Shown here in pieces: positions 1-7,973 of a stretch of DNA of 55,546 bases. Made by a program: the position numbers and the translations under genes. This DNA comes from a marine group bacterium Sva0996 bin134 (GTDB taxonomy: Bacteria; Actinomycetota; Acidimicrobiia; Acidimicrobiales; Bin134). Within the stretch, counting starts at the first letter, position 1. The number at the start of each line of letters is the position of its first letter. The stretch covers positions 1-55,546 of the forward strand of contig MPNQ01000019.1 in the NCBI GenBank assembly GCA_002239105.1, given 5' to 3'. Under the pieces are notes generated by a model. That model ran no database searches. It was given only the letters and a program-made list of their open reading frames with translations, and was not told the DNA's origin.

Positions 1-137
1 AATACACCGGCACCCCAACCCAACAAGACATCCAAACCCGCGACAAACTCATCGCCGACCAAGAAAAACTCCTCAACACCTACCGCTGCAAATACAAAAT
101 CGACACCGGCCAAGTCCCCGGCGGCTGCACCAACTAA
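1..137 (+). CDS. C-terminal end of an unknown protein (partial)
   Basis: The frame that begins at base 3 is open from the window edge to TAA at 135-137, giving 44 residues ending in RCKYKIDTGQVPGGCTN. The upstream part is outside the window, so no domain can be assigned. The coding strand is strikingly rich in A and C and poor in G. Two Cys near the end (YRC and GGC) could form a disulfide if the protein is exported, but that is a guess. Downstream, 138-195 is an A/C-rich spacer without a convincing hairpin; it runs into the convergent gene that ends at 196. Confidence 0.5.
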   Translation, partial: YTGTPTQQDIQTRDKLIADQEKLLNTYRCKYKIDTGQVPGGCTN

Positions 138-195
138 AACCCCAAAACAACAACACCACAAAAACACAACCGCCAGCCGCCGCCTGATCAGGTCA

Positions 196-633
196 TCACA
201 CCCCTTCGGCCAGGCGGTTCTCGGTCCAGTCGATTTGCAGCTCCCTTTCTGCAATGCGCCAGCCCTCGTCGAGGCGGACGAACTGGTCGTGGTAGCGGAT
301 GAACATAATGAAGTCGGTGGCCGGAGTCCCGTCGTCGGGAACGGTGAGGTGGTGGGCGATGCAGTAGGTCTCGCCGGTGGCGGTGTCGCCAGAGACCTCG
401 GTCTGCTGCTGGCCCAGGAAGTGGAAAGTGGCGTTGTAGTTCATCCGGGAGATTGCCCGGGCGATCTCCTCTCGGCCTGTCCGCTCGCTGAGTATCGTTC
501 CCCCGCTGGGCAGATCCACGCGGCGCAGCACACCGTCGGGGGCGAAGCAGGCCGCCACGCCCTCGGGATCGCCCCGGTCCACACAGCGGGCGTAGTCAGC
601 GGCGAGGTCGGCCAAAGCAGATCGATCAGACAT
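196..633 (-). CDS. SnoaL-like / NTF2-fold protein
   Basis: A 145-residue protein of the SnoaL-like (NTF2 cone fold) superfamily. The start MSDRSALADLAADYARCVDR matches the usual N-terminal helix of this family, followed by DPEGVAACFAPDGVL, GREEIARAI and the strand TFHFLGQQQ. Members are small hydratases, isomerases, dehydratases or ring-hydroxylating dioxygenase beta-like subunits; the reaction here cannot be deduced. ATG at 633 was chosen because residues upstream in the same frame are low-complexity and unlike the family. The gene diverges from the TauD-like gene at 689 across 55 bp, so the two may share a control region. Confidence 0.8.
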   Translation of the reverse strand: MSDRSALADLAADYARCVDRGDPEGVAACFAPDGVLRRVDLPSGGTILSERTGREEIARAISRMNYNATFHFLGQQQTEVSGDTATGETYCIAHHLTVPDDGTPATDFIMFIRYHDQFVRLDEGWRIAERELQIDWTENRLAEGV

Positions 634-675
634 GGCCCCATGTTGGCACCTTTTCGACGCCCTTGGCGATGGGGA

Positions 676-681
676 TAGGCT
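676..681 (+). promoter_or_regulatory. -10 box of a leaderless TauD-like gene
   Basis: TAGGCT fits the actinobacterial -10 consensus TANNNT and ends 7 nt before ATG 689, so transcription should begin at or next to the start codon. No Shine-Dalgarno sequence precedes the ATG. The same geometry recurs before nine other genes in the window. Confidence 0.6.
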
Positions 682-688
682 GGCGGCT

Positions 689-1552
689 ATGGCTGTAATC
701 GATGCTGTTGATCTGGACGTGCGCCGGGTAGCGGGAGCGCTGGGCGCCGAGGTGCGGGGGCTGTCGCTCGCCTCCGTATCGGATGCTGAGTTCGCTCTCG
801 TCCAAGAGTTGCTGGACGAGCATTTGGTGCTGTTCTTCCCCGACCAGCACCTCACCCCCGACGAGCACCGGGCTTTCGCCATTCGCTTCGGCGAGCCGGA
901 GATCCACCCCTACATCCCCAAGCTGGATGAGGACCACCCCGAGATCGTGGTGCTGAGGGGCGAATCGGGATACGTGGCCGACGTGTGGCACACCGACTGC
1001 ACCTTCGAGCAGTCCCCGCCCATCTGCTCGGTGCTCAACGCCATGGTCATGCCCCCGGCGGGGGGCGACACCATGTGGTCGAACATGTACAAGGCATATG
1101 AGACCCTGGCCGAGCCCACGAAGCAGATGATCAATGGGCTAACCGCCGTCCACACCGCGGCCAACTATGGGCAGCCCGATCACAAGGCCGAGCATCCCAT
1201 TGTTCGCCGCCATCCCCGCACCGGCCGACCGTCGCTGTACGTGAACAAGCAGTTCACCCGGCGTATCCCCCAGCTCAGCCGAGACGAGTCTGAGGCGCTG
1301 TTGGACCTGCTCACTGCCCACGCCTCCAAGACCGATTTCACCTGCCGCTACAGCTGGAGTGAGGGCACCATCGGCATCTGGGACAACCGGGCCACCCAGC
1401 ACTTCGCGGTGAATGACTTCGACGGCAATCGGGCCATCAGCCGGGTCACCATCCTGGGCGACCACCCCGAACCGGCCTTCGACACCACCCAGTGGGCTCC
1501 CTACCAATACGAGAGGGTCTCCGCCGCCGCCTACGGCCTCGACCGCGACTAG
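689..1552 (+). CDS. TauD/TfdA-family Fe(II)/2-oxoglutarate dioxygenase
   Basis: A 287-residue non-haem iron dioxygenase of the taurine dioxygenase family. It has the N-terminal family motif GALGAEVRGLSL (about 17-28), the facial triad H101-x-D103 (VWHTDCTF) and H238 (TQHFAVND), and the 2-oxoglutarate-binding Arg near 252 (RAISRVTI). Such enzymes couple 2-oxoglutarate decarboxylation to hydroxylation, often releasing sulfite from sulfonates or cleaving aryloxy or sulfate esters. The substrate is not known; the sulfatases elsewhere in the window make a sulfur-containing one plausible. ATG 689 is preferred over an upstream in-frame ATG at 632 because homologous sequence starts here and a -10 box lies 7 nt before it. 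Confidence 0.88.
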   Translation: MAVIDAVDLDVRRVAGALGAEVRGLSLASVSDAEFALVQELLDEHLVLFFPDQHLTPDEHRAFAIRFGEPEIHPYIPKLDEDHPEIVVLRGESGYVADVWHTDCTFEQSPPICSVLNAMVMPPAGGDTMWSNMYKAYETLAEPTKQMINGLTAVHTAANYGQPDHKAEHPIVRRHPRTGRPSLYVNKQFTRRIPQLSRDESEALLDLLTAHASKTDFTCRYSWSEGTIGIWDNRATQHFAVNDFDGNRAISRVTILGDHPEPAFDTTQWAPYQYERVSAAAYGLDRD

Positions 1553-1647
1553 GCAGGACATTCACGAGAGCCCTCGCAGGCCACCGGCACGTTGGGCTAT
1601 TTCCACCGAACGGTCCCGTATGGCGGTTGACGGCTGGAGGTTGAAGC

Positions 1648-1663
1648 GTACAATGCATTGTAC
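1648..1663. promoter_or_regulatory. Palindromic operator of toxin-antitoxin operon
   Basis: GTACAATGCATTGTAC is a perfect 16-bp palindrome 27 bp before the antitoxin start. It overlaps a candidate -10 box TACAAT (1649-1654). This is the arrangement expected for autorepression by a Phd-type antitoxin. The outer half-sites GTACA/TGTAC reappear in the second Phd-PIN module at 53295-53307. Confidence 0.65.
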
Positions 1664-1690
1664 CGTTCAGATTTCAGGAGAAGGGCAGTC

Positions 1691-2038
1691 ATGAGCGAGG
1701 GTGCTGTAGAGGACAATATTTGTTCTGATTATTCAGTACCTATGAGTGAGTTTCGTGCAAACTGCGCCCGTATACTAAACGCGGTGGCAGCAGATGGCCG
1801 TGAGGTTGTGATCGAGCGGCGCGGAACACCCATTGCGAAAATTGTGCCTGCAACCCATGGTCGGGCTGGTCTGCGGGGGCTGCTGACCGGTCTGGTCGAG
1901 ATTCCCCTTGGAGCCGACATCGACGCGATGAAGGCGTTAGACGATGACTGGTTGGATGGATACCTGGCCAAATGGGATGAGGAGCTTGGGTACAAGACAG
2001 ATCCTAAGGATGGTTCGGCTTCCAGCAGCGAGGCTTGA
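1691..2038 (+). CDS. Phd/YefM-family antitoxin
   Basis: A 115-residue antitoxin. The DNA-binding Phd/YefM fold is recognisable in VPMSEFRANCARILNAV and VVIERRGTPIAKIVP (about residues 16-60). The acidic C-terminal half (DDDWLDGYLAKWDEELG) is the part that normally wraps round and blocks the toxin. ATG 1691 has a good Shine-Dalgarno (AGGAGA) at the usual distance; an in-frame start at 1658 would lie inside the operator palindrome. The stop is followed at once by the toxin start. Regulation is probably autorepression through the palindrome at 1648-1663. Confidence 0.85.
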   Translation: MSEGAVEDNICSDYSVPMSEFRANCARILNAVAADGREVVIERRGTPIAKIVPATHGRAGLRGLLTGLVEIPLGADIDAMKALDDDWLDGYLAKWDEELGYKTDPKDGSASSSEA

Positions 2039-2464
2039 GTGCTTCTGCTGGACACCAATGTGATACTGCGGGTTGGGCTGGACGATGGCCCAGGACTCGG
2101 CGATGGTCGGGTCAGCTCGTCAGGGGCAGATTTGGCTGAGGATGCGGTATTGCGTGGTCAGGCGGGCATGAGCGTGGTCAGCTATTGGGAGATGGGTGTG
2201 CTGGCGTCCAAGCAGAGGCTCCCGAGATTGGATGTCCGCGTCTTGCGGGGCCGCATTTCCCGATCGGGGCTTGCCGTTATTCCCCTGGACGAGGAGATTG
2301 CGGTGAGGGCGGCCACCCTAGATGATCTCGATTTTCCGGTGGATGACCCCGCGGACCGCTTTATCTCTGCCACGGCCATGGTCTTGGGGGCAGACCTGCT
2401 CACCACCGACGCAGTGCTGTTGGAGTGGGACGGGCCGATTAGCACGATTGACGCCCGAGCCTAA
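2039..2464 (+). CDS. PIN-domain ribonuclease toxin (VapC-like)
   Basis: A 141-residue PIN-domain protein. The acidic metal-binding residues are in place: D5 in LLLDTNV, Glu in SYWEMG, Asp in DDPADRFISATA and Asp in LLTTDA. PIN toxins cleave RNA, commonly tRNA or rRNA, when freed from their antitoxin. The gene starts with GTG directly after the TGA of the antitoxin, without a spacer, so it is translationally coupled. Its RNA target cannot be read from the sequence. Confidence 0.85.
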   Translation: MLLLDTNVILRVGLDDGPGLGDGRVSSSGADLAEDAVLRGQAGMSVVSYWEMGVLASKQRLPRLDVRVLRGRISRSGLAVIPLDEEIAVRAATLDDLDFPVDDPADRFISATAMVLGADLLTTDAVLLEWDGPISTIDARA

Positions 2465-2494
2465 GCTGATCTGACATGTTGGGCGTGAGCGTCG

Positions 2495-2938
2495 ATGAGT
2501 GAGAAGGTCAACCATGTCGGGTTGGCGGTGGCCGACCTGGATGCTGAGGCTGAATTCTGGATCGGGGCGCTGGACTTCGAGCGAGTCGGGTCCCTGGATG
2601 CTGACGACGGGTCGACCGGCCAGCTGTTGCAGATAGAGCGGCCCGGATTGCGGGCGGTGTATCTGCGCAAGGGCGAGTTCGTGCTCGAGCTGCTGAACTT
2701 CCGCGGCGCTGGGCTAGTCGAGCGCCCGGCCCGGGTGATGAACGAGCCCGGCCTCACCCACCTTTCGCTGAACGTCGCCAACATGGATGCCGCGCTTGAG
2801 CGGGTGAAAGCCCACGGCGGCGAAGTGCTGGAAGACACCCGCCTGTGGGACGCGGCAGTGATGATTCGCACTCCTGCCGGGCAGCTTGTGGAGCTGCTGG
2901 TGGGCTTCGAGACCCCGACCACCGACCTGGGAGAATGA
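2495..2938 (+). CDS. VOC-family (glyoxalase-like) protein
   Basis: A 147-residue protein with two beta-alpha-beta-beta-beta modules of the vicinal oxygen chelate fold. Candidate metal ligands are H7 (VNHVGLAV), Glu in FVLELLNF, His in GLTHLSLNV and Glu in LVELLVGF, as in glyoxalase I, methylmalonyl-CoA epimerase or extradiol-type members. The reaction is undetermined. It ends 4 bp before the acyl-CoA ligase start, so it is the first gene of an operon with the ligase and sulfatase. Confidence 0.82.
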   Translation: MSEKVNHVGLAVADLDAEAEFWIGALDFERVGSLDADDGSTGQLLQIERPGLRAVYLRKGEFVLELLNFRGAGLVERPARVMNEPGLTHLSLNVANMDAALERVKAHGGEVLEDTRLWDAAVMIRTPAGQLVELLVGFETPTTDLGE

Positions 2939-2942
2939 CCCG

Positions 2943-4451
2943 GTGATAGGAAACCCGAGAACCTACTGGGAGGCGATCGAGGCCCGAGCCGCCGCCAGCC
3001 CCGATGCACCGCTCACCATTGAGGCCGACGGCACGGTGATGACGTTTGCCGGGTTCCGGGATTCCGCCGAGCGAGCCGCCGCCGGATTGGCCGGCATGGG
3101 CATTGCCGCCGACTCCCGCGTCTCTTGGCAGCTCCCCAATGGCCGGGCGTCGCTCATCTTGTCGGCTGCTCTGGCCCGGCTGGGGGCCGTCCAGAATCCG
3201 ATCATCCCCATCTACCGGGAGCGGGAGGTGGGCTTTGTGGCCCGCCAAACCGGGGCCAGTCTGCTAGTGGTTCCGTCGGTGTGGCGGGGCTTCGACTACC
3301 AGGCCATGGCCGAGGCCGTGGTGGCCACCACCGAGAACTGCGACGTGCTGGTGTGCGACGGCGACCTTCCCGAGGGCGACCCCGCCACGCTGGCCCCATT
3401 CGAGGCGCCCTTAGACGACGAGGGACGGCTGCCGGTGCGGTGGATCTACTACACGTCGGGCACGACCGCTGACCCCAAAGGGGCCAAGCACGGCGACGAC
3501 TCGGTGATCGCCGCGGCCCGCCATGTATGGGAGAACCTGGAATTGCAGGCCGACGACGTGTGGCCGCTGGCCTTCCCGTACACCCACATCGGCGGCATCA
3601 GCCTGCTCATCGCCACCCTGGTGTGCGGCGCTCCCATGTTGATGGTGGAGAGCTTCGATCCTGAAGCCGATACCCGCTTCTTCCGGGAGCACGGGCTGAC
3701 CCTGGCCGGCTCGGGCACGCCGTTCTTCATCGCCTTCTTGGCCGAGCAGCGCAAGACCCCCGACCAGCCGATCTTCCCCAAAATGCGGGCGGCCATCGGC
3801 GGGGGCGCCCCCAAGCCGGCTGGGCTGCACATGGAGGTCAAGAACGAGATGGGCGGTGTGGGGATCATCTCCAGCTACGGGCTCACCGAGTGCCCCATCG
3901 TCACCTACTGCTTCCTCGATGATTCCGACGACAAGCTGGCCAGCACCGAGGGTCGAATCCTCGACGACACCGACTGGAAGCTGATCGACGGAGAGCTGCT
4001 GTTGAAGGGTCCGACGCTGTGTCGGGGCTATCTGGACGACGCGTTGAATGAGACCGCTTTCGACGACGAGGGGTTCTTCTTCACCGGCGATCTGGCCGAG
4101 ATCGACGACGAGGGGTTTGTGACCATCGTCGGGCGCAAGAAGGATGTGATCATCCGCAAGGGGGAGAACATCTCTGCCAAGGAGGTGGAGGACGTGTTGT
4201 TCTCCCACCCCAAAGTGGGCGATGTGGCCGTGATCGGGCTGCCCGACGCCGTCTCGGGAGAGCGGTGCTGCGCGGTTGTGGCCCCCAAGGCCGGGGAGGC
4301 GTTCGGCTTCGTCGAAATGGTGGAGCATTGCAAAGACGTCGGGCTGATGAACCAGAAGATCCCCGAGCAACTGGAGATCGTGGGCGAATTGCCCCGAAAC
4401 CCGGTGGGCAAGGTGCTCAAGAAGCAGCTCCGGGAAACCTACGGAGGGTGA
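2943..4451 (+). CDS. Acyl-CoA synthetase / AMP-dependent ligase
   Basis: A 502-residue ANL-superfamily enzyme that activates a carboxylic acid through an acyl-adenylate and transfers it to CoA. Visible motifs are the phosphate-binding loop YYTSGTTADPKGAKH, the A5 motif SSYGLTE, the A7/A8 hinge FFTGDLAEIDDEGF and GRKKDVIIRKGENI, and the A10 catalytic Lys in NPVGKVLKK. The start is taken as GTG 2943 (VIGNPRTYWEAIEAR), because upstream residues overlap the VOC gene in another frame and look unlike a ligase. The substrate is unknown. It lies 4 bp after the VOC gene and 5 bp before the sulfatase, so all three are probably co-transcribed. Confidence 0.9.
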   Translation: MIGNPRTYWEAIEARAAASPDAPLTIEADGTVMTFAGFRDSAERAAAGLAGMGIAADSRVSWQLPNGRASLILSAALARLGAVQNPIIPIYREREVGFVARQTGASLLVVPSVWRGFDYQAMAEAVVATTENCDVLVCDGDLPEGDPATLAPFEAPLDDEGRLPVRWIYYTSGTTADPKGAKHGDDSVIAAARHVWENLELQADDVWPLAFPYTHIGGISLLIATLVCGAPMLMVESFDPEADTRFFREHGLTLAGSGTPFFIAFLAEQRKTPDQPIFPKMRAAIGGGAPKPAGLHMEVKNEMGGVGIISSYGLTECPIVTYCFLDDSDDKLASTEGRILDDTDWKLIDGELLLKGPTLCRGYLDDALNETAFDDEGFFFTGDLAEIDDEGFVTIVGRKKDVIIRKGENISAKEVEDVLFSHPKVGDVAVIGLPDAVSGERCCAVVAPKAGEAFGFVEMVEHCKDVGLMNQKIPEQLEIVGELPRNPVGKVLKKQLRETYGG

Positions 4452-4456
4452 CCGAG

Positions 4457-5950
4457 ATGGCGTCAGAGCAGCCCAACATCTTGTTGATCGTGTCCGACGA
4501 GGAGCGGCGCAACCCGTGGCTGGACGGCATGGTCGACATGCCCGCCCACGATCGGCTGCGGGGCGACGGCTTGGACTTCAACCGGTACTACACCCACTCA
4601 TCGCCGTGCTCGCCGTCTCGGGCCAGCCTGTACACCGGCAGCTACCTGGCCGAGCACGGCGTGGTGGACAATGTGAGCTTCCCGGCCCACACCGCTTTGG
4701 ACCCGGCCATTCCCACCGTGGGGCGGCTGATGCGCGACGTCGGCTACGAGTCTGCCTACCTGGGGAAATACCACCTGACCCACGAGCCGATGCCCGACAT
4801 GGAAGCCTTCGGCTACAGCGGCTGGCAGGGCGACGACCGCCACTACATCGGCGGACCGTGGACCGGGCGGCACTTCGACCCGGTGATCGCCGACCAGGCG
4901 GTGGACTGGCTGCAAACCCACGGTGCCGACCCTTCCGTCGGCCCATGGTTCTTGACTGTGGCGCTGGTGAACCCCCACGACGTGATGTGGTATCCGCTGG
5001 ATCAGCCGTCGTTCCAGGAGTCCAACCCCGACCTGATGGGCGTGTTCAACTACCTCCACGAGCACATGCTGGGCGGCAAAGTCGATCTCGAACCCCTCGA
5101 GGAGATCTACCCTCGACGCTTCACCCAGTTGCCCGACAACTTCGACGACGACCTCCACACCAAGCCCGAGGTGCAGCGGGCCTGGCGCCATGTCCGAAAC
5201 CGGGAGCACATGGTGGGCCACATGGCCCTCGACAACGTCGACTCCTGGCTGCGCCAACTGGACTACTACGCCTGGCTCCACGAGCTGCTGGACCACAGCA
5301 TCGCCTCGATTCTGGGCGCTCTCGACGACATTGGGGCCTATGACGACACCGTGGTCATCTACACCTCCGACCATGGCGATGCCTGCGGCTCGCACGGGCT
5401 ACGGGCCAAGCTGCCCTGCGTGTATGAGGAGGTCATGGGGGTGCCGCTCATCGTCAAAGCTCCGGGACTCACCCCAGAGGGTGCGTCCACCGATGCGCTG
5501 GCCACCCACGTGGACCTGGCCGCCACCGTTGCCGCGCTCGGCGGGGTGGACATCGACAACGCCCCCACCCTGTCGGGGAAGGACCTCACCCCGTCGCTGG
5601 CCGATCCATCGACGTCGGTTCGGGACTACGTGCTGTTCAGCCAAGACAGCGCCCAGTCGGAGTTGCTCCGCCACAGCCGCTACGCGGTAAGAGGTTTCTT
5701 TGACGGCGAGACCAAGTACGCCCGCTACTACGGCGTGGGTGGCGGCATCGACCGCACCGGTAATCTCGCTCCCGAGCCCAAGCTGTTCGACACCGACGCA
5801 GACTTCGACGACCACGACCACGAGTGGTACTCCCTGGCCGAGGATCCCCACGAGGTGGTCAACTTGGCCAACGACCGCTCACGGCGGTCTGAGCTGCGGG
5901 ATTTATTTGGACGCCTGTTGGAATACGAGGCGGCCGAGCTGGGCGGGTAG
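4457..5950 (+). CDS. Type I sulfatase (arylsulfatase/choline-sulfatase-like)
   Basis: A 497-residue alkaline-phosphatase-superfamily sulfatase. The nucleophile motif C51-S-P-S-R (HSSPCSPSRASLYTG) is the C-x-P-x-R signature whose Cys is converted to formylglycine. The N-terminal metal site is in NILLIVSDEE and a second metal site in YTSDHGD (about residue 300). No signal peptide is visible, so the enzyme is probably cytoplasmic. It would hydrolyse an organic sulfate ester. ATG 4457 was chosen over GTG 4448 because NILLIVSDE is normally near the N-terminus. It is the last gene of the VOC-ligase-sulfatase operon and one of four sulfatases in the window. Confidence 0.9.
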   Translation: MASEQPNILLIVSDEERRNPWLDGMVDMPAHDRLRGDGLDFNRYYTHSSPCSPSRASLYTGSYLAEHGVVDNVSFPAHTALDPAIPTVGRLMRDVGYESAYLGKYHLTHEPMPDMEAFGYSGWQGDDRHYIGGPWTGRHFDPVIADQAVDWLQTHGADPSVGPWFLTVALVNPHDVMWYPLDQPSFQESNPDLMGVFNYLHEHMLGGKVDLEPLEEIYPRRFTQLPDNFDDDLHTKPEVQRAWRHVRNREHMVGHMALDNVDSWLRQLDYYAWLHELLDHSIASILGALDDIGAYDDTVVIYTSDHGDACGSHGLRAKLPCVYEEVMGVPLIVKAPGLTPEGASTDALATHVDLAATVAALGGVDIDNAPTLSGKDLTPSLADPSTSVRDYVLFSQDSAQSELLRHSRYAVRGFFDGETKYARYYGVGGGIDRTGNLAPEPKLFDTDADFDDHDHEWYSLAEDPHEVVNLANDRSRRSELRDLFGRLLEYEAAELGG

Positions 5951-5984
5951 CCGGGGACTCTCGCTCATTGCGGCCTCGCCCATG

Positions 5985-5990
5985 TAGGGT
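5985..5990 (+). promoter_or_regulatory. -10 box placed 6 nt before a CTG codon
   Basis: TAGGGT matches TANNNT. Counting the 6-nt spacer seen at other leaderless genes in this window leads exactly to CTG 5997, which is in frame with the hemolysin III-like gene and lies just before its conserved N-terminal segment. Confidence 0.5.
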
Positions 5991-5996
5991 GGCCGT

Positions 5997-6653
5997 CTGA
6001 CGGTTGCCAGCTCCTTCGTTCCCAAGCCGGTTTTCCGGGGCTGGTCCCACGCACTGGCCGCGGTGGCCGCCACCGTCCTCTGCCCCATTGTCGTTGCCTT
6101 GGGCCCGGGGGGCGCCGACCGGGCGATCATGGCGGTCTATGCCATCGCCGTGGTCTTTATCTTCGCAGTGAGCGCGGCCTACCACGCGGGCAACTGGACC
6201 CCGGCGGTGAAAGATATCTTCCGCCGCCTGGACCACTCGATGATCTTCGTGTTCATCGCGGCCAGCTACACACCGGTGGGTTTCTTCGCGCTGGGGACCG
6301 GTTCAGCGACCCTGGTCTTGAGCGTTGTGTGGTCGGGCGCCGCCCTCGGCGTCATCGGTAGGTTGATGTGGCTCCACGCCCCCCGTTGGGTGCTGGTCGC
6401 CCCTTACCCGATTGTCGGGTGGGCCGCGCTGCTGGTCATTGGCGAAATCTGGCGCAACATGGGCGTCGCGGGGTCGACGCTGCTCTTCATCGGTGGGGGC
6501 CTGTACACCCTGGGCGCGCTCATATATGCCTTCCGGCGCCCCGATCCATGGCCCCGCTGGTTCGGCTACCACGAGATCTTCCATCTGCTGGTCATAGCCG
6601 CGGTGGCCGTCCACTACGTGGCCATCGCCTTTTTTGCCCTGCCGCTGGCCTAG
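5997..6653 (+). CDS. Hemolysin III / YqfA-family (PAQR-like) membrane protein
   Basis: A seven-helix membrane protein of the hemolysin III (PAQR-like) family, 218 residues if started at CTG 5997. Conserved metal-site motifs are SAAYHAGNW, LDHSMIFVFIAASYTPVG and, near the C-terminus, HEIFHLLVIAAVAVHY. The family is annotated from a Bacillus haemolysin, but its cellular role is uncertain (membrane homeostasis or hydrolase). The nearest common start, GTG 6063, would delete the conserved PKPVFRGWSHALAA segment, which is plainly in frame upstream. No ATG, GTG or TTG restores it, whereas CTG 5997 does and has a -10 box 6 nt before it. It converges with the amidohydrolase that ends at 6658. Confidence 0.82.
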   Translation: MTVASSFVPKPVFRGWSHALAAVAATVLCPIVVALGPGGADRAIMAVYAIAVVFIFAVSAAYHAGNWTPAVKDIFRRLDHSMIFVFIAASYTPVGFFALGTGSATLVLSVVWSGAALGVIGRLMWLHAPRWVLVAPYPIVGWAALLVIGEIWRNMGVAGSTLLFIGGGLYTLGALIYAFRRPDPWPRWFGYHEIFHLLVIAAVAVHYVAIAFFALPLA

Positions 6654-6657
6654 CCGT

Positions 6658-7941
6658 TTACTCCCGCTTCCAGCCGCCGGACTGAATCTGACTCCAGAAA
6701 GCCGCGTCGCGCTCATCGGCAGGGCGGCCGACATGGGTCACCACGTCGACGTCGGGTGACTCGGCCCGCAGCGCCGCCGCAGTGCACTTCTCCGGCGGGC
6801 GGTGGGCGAAGGGGTCGAACCCGTAGTGGCGCATGGCGTTCTGGTGGGTGATCTTGGCCACCACATCGGCGGGCAACTCGCCCATCAGCTTGGCCACGTA
6901 CTCGGGGGCCTGGGGCCAGGTACCGTCGGAGTGGGGGTAGTCGGACTCCCAGCACAGGTTGTCCACGTTGAACTCATCCAACAGCTTCACCCCGATGCGG
7001 TCGTTGATGAAGCAGCACAGAATGTGGTTGCGGAACACGCCGGTGGGGCTGCCGTCGATGCCGAACTCATGCTTGGTCCAGCCCGAGTGGCGGTCTTGCA
7101 CGTGCTCGGCCCGCCACAGGAAGTAGGGGATCCAGCCGATGTCGCCCTCGGTGAGCGAGAACTTGAGATCGGGGAAGCGGTCCCAGAACTCGGCCCACAC
7201 CAGCTCTACCAGGGTGGAGATGGTTAGCGCGGAGGAGAGGGTCATCGGCACGCTGGGAGGAGCGTCCGGCGAAGCCCCCATCGATCGGGACGACGAACCC
7301 AGGTGGCAGCACAGCACGGTGCCCAGGTCGCTGCATGCGGCGAAAAGCGGATCCCACGCCCCGGAGTGGATCGACGGCATGCCCAGCATTGCCGGGTTCT
7401 CCGAGAAGGTCACTGCATGGCAGCCCTTGCTGGCCAGCCGCTTGACCTCGGCAACTGCCCGGTCGACGTCGAACAGGGGCAGGATGCCGCAGGGGATGAA
7501 CCGGTCGGGATAGGCCCCGACCCACTCGTCGACATGCCAGTCGTTGTAGGCCTTGATCATGATCTCGTTGAGGTCGGGATCGGGCCCCTCGTTGAGCACT
7601 TGGCCGGAGAATCCGGTCCAGTTGGGGAAGTTCAGCCCGGCCAACTGCCCGCCGGCGTTCATGTCCCTCACCCGCTCGTGCACGTTGTAACAGCCGGGGC
7701 GCATCTCGTCGTAGCGGCTGGCGTCGATGTTGTAGTGCTCCCGGGGCTTGCCGGCCACCGCGTTCAACCCCAGATTCCGGCCGGGCAGCTTGCCGTAGTA
7801 CCACTGCTCCCGCCCGTTCTCGTCGGTGACCACCTTGGGGGCGTGCTCCTTGTACCTGTCGGGCACATGGGCCTCGAACATGTCGGCCGGCTCGGCAATG
7901 TGGTCGTCAACGCTGATCAAGATGAGATCGTCGGGGTTCAT
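6658..7941 (-). CDS. Amidohydrolase-2 (ACMSD-like) family metal-dependent hydrolase
   Basis: A 427-residue TIM-barrel protein of the amidohydrolase-2 group, which includes ACMSD-type decarboxylases. The N-terminal metal motif is ISVDDHIAEP, the barrel His is in VLCCHLGSSS, and the late Asp is in CWESDYPHSDGTWP, followed by the usual C-terminal helix NAMRHYGFD. Members of this actinobacterial group decarboxylate or hydrolyse ring-cleavage products; the substrate is unknown. The ATG lies 32 nt after the stop of the alcohol dehydrogenase, with AGAGGAA upstream as a ribosome site, so both are probably one transcript. Confidence 0.85.
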   Translation of the reverse strand: MNPDDLILISVDDHIAEPADMFEAHVPDRYKEHAPKVVTDENGREQWYYGKLPGRNLGLNAVAGKPREHYNIDASRYDEMRPGCYNVHERVRDMNAGGQLAGLNFPNWTGFSGQVLNEGPDPDLNEIMIKAYNDWHVDEWVGAYPDRFIPCGILPLFDVDRAVAEVKRLASKGCHAVTFSENPAMLGMPSIHSGAWDPLFAACSDLGTVLCCHLGSSSRSMGASPDAPPSVPMTLSSALTISTLVELVWAEFWDRFPDLKFSLTEGDIGWIPYFLWRAEHVQDRHSGWTKHEFGIDGSPTGVFRNHILCCFINDRIGVKLLDEFNVDNLCWESDYPHSDGTWPQAPEYVAKLMGELPADVVAKITHQNAMRHYGFDPFAHRPPEKCTAAALRAESPDVDVVTHVGRPADERDAAFWSQIQSGGWKRE

Positions 7942-7973
7942 GGGGGTTCCTCTGAGGTGATTCCTAGGACTTT

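Noticed and set aside
183..192. CCTGATCAGG palindrome near the window start
   Set aside because: A 10-bp palindrome without loop in a convergent 58-bp spacer; no promoter or T-tract supports a function.
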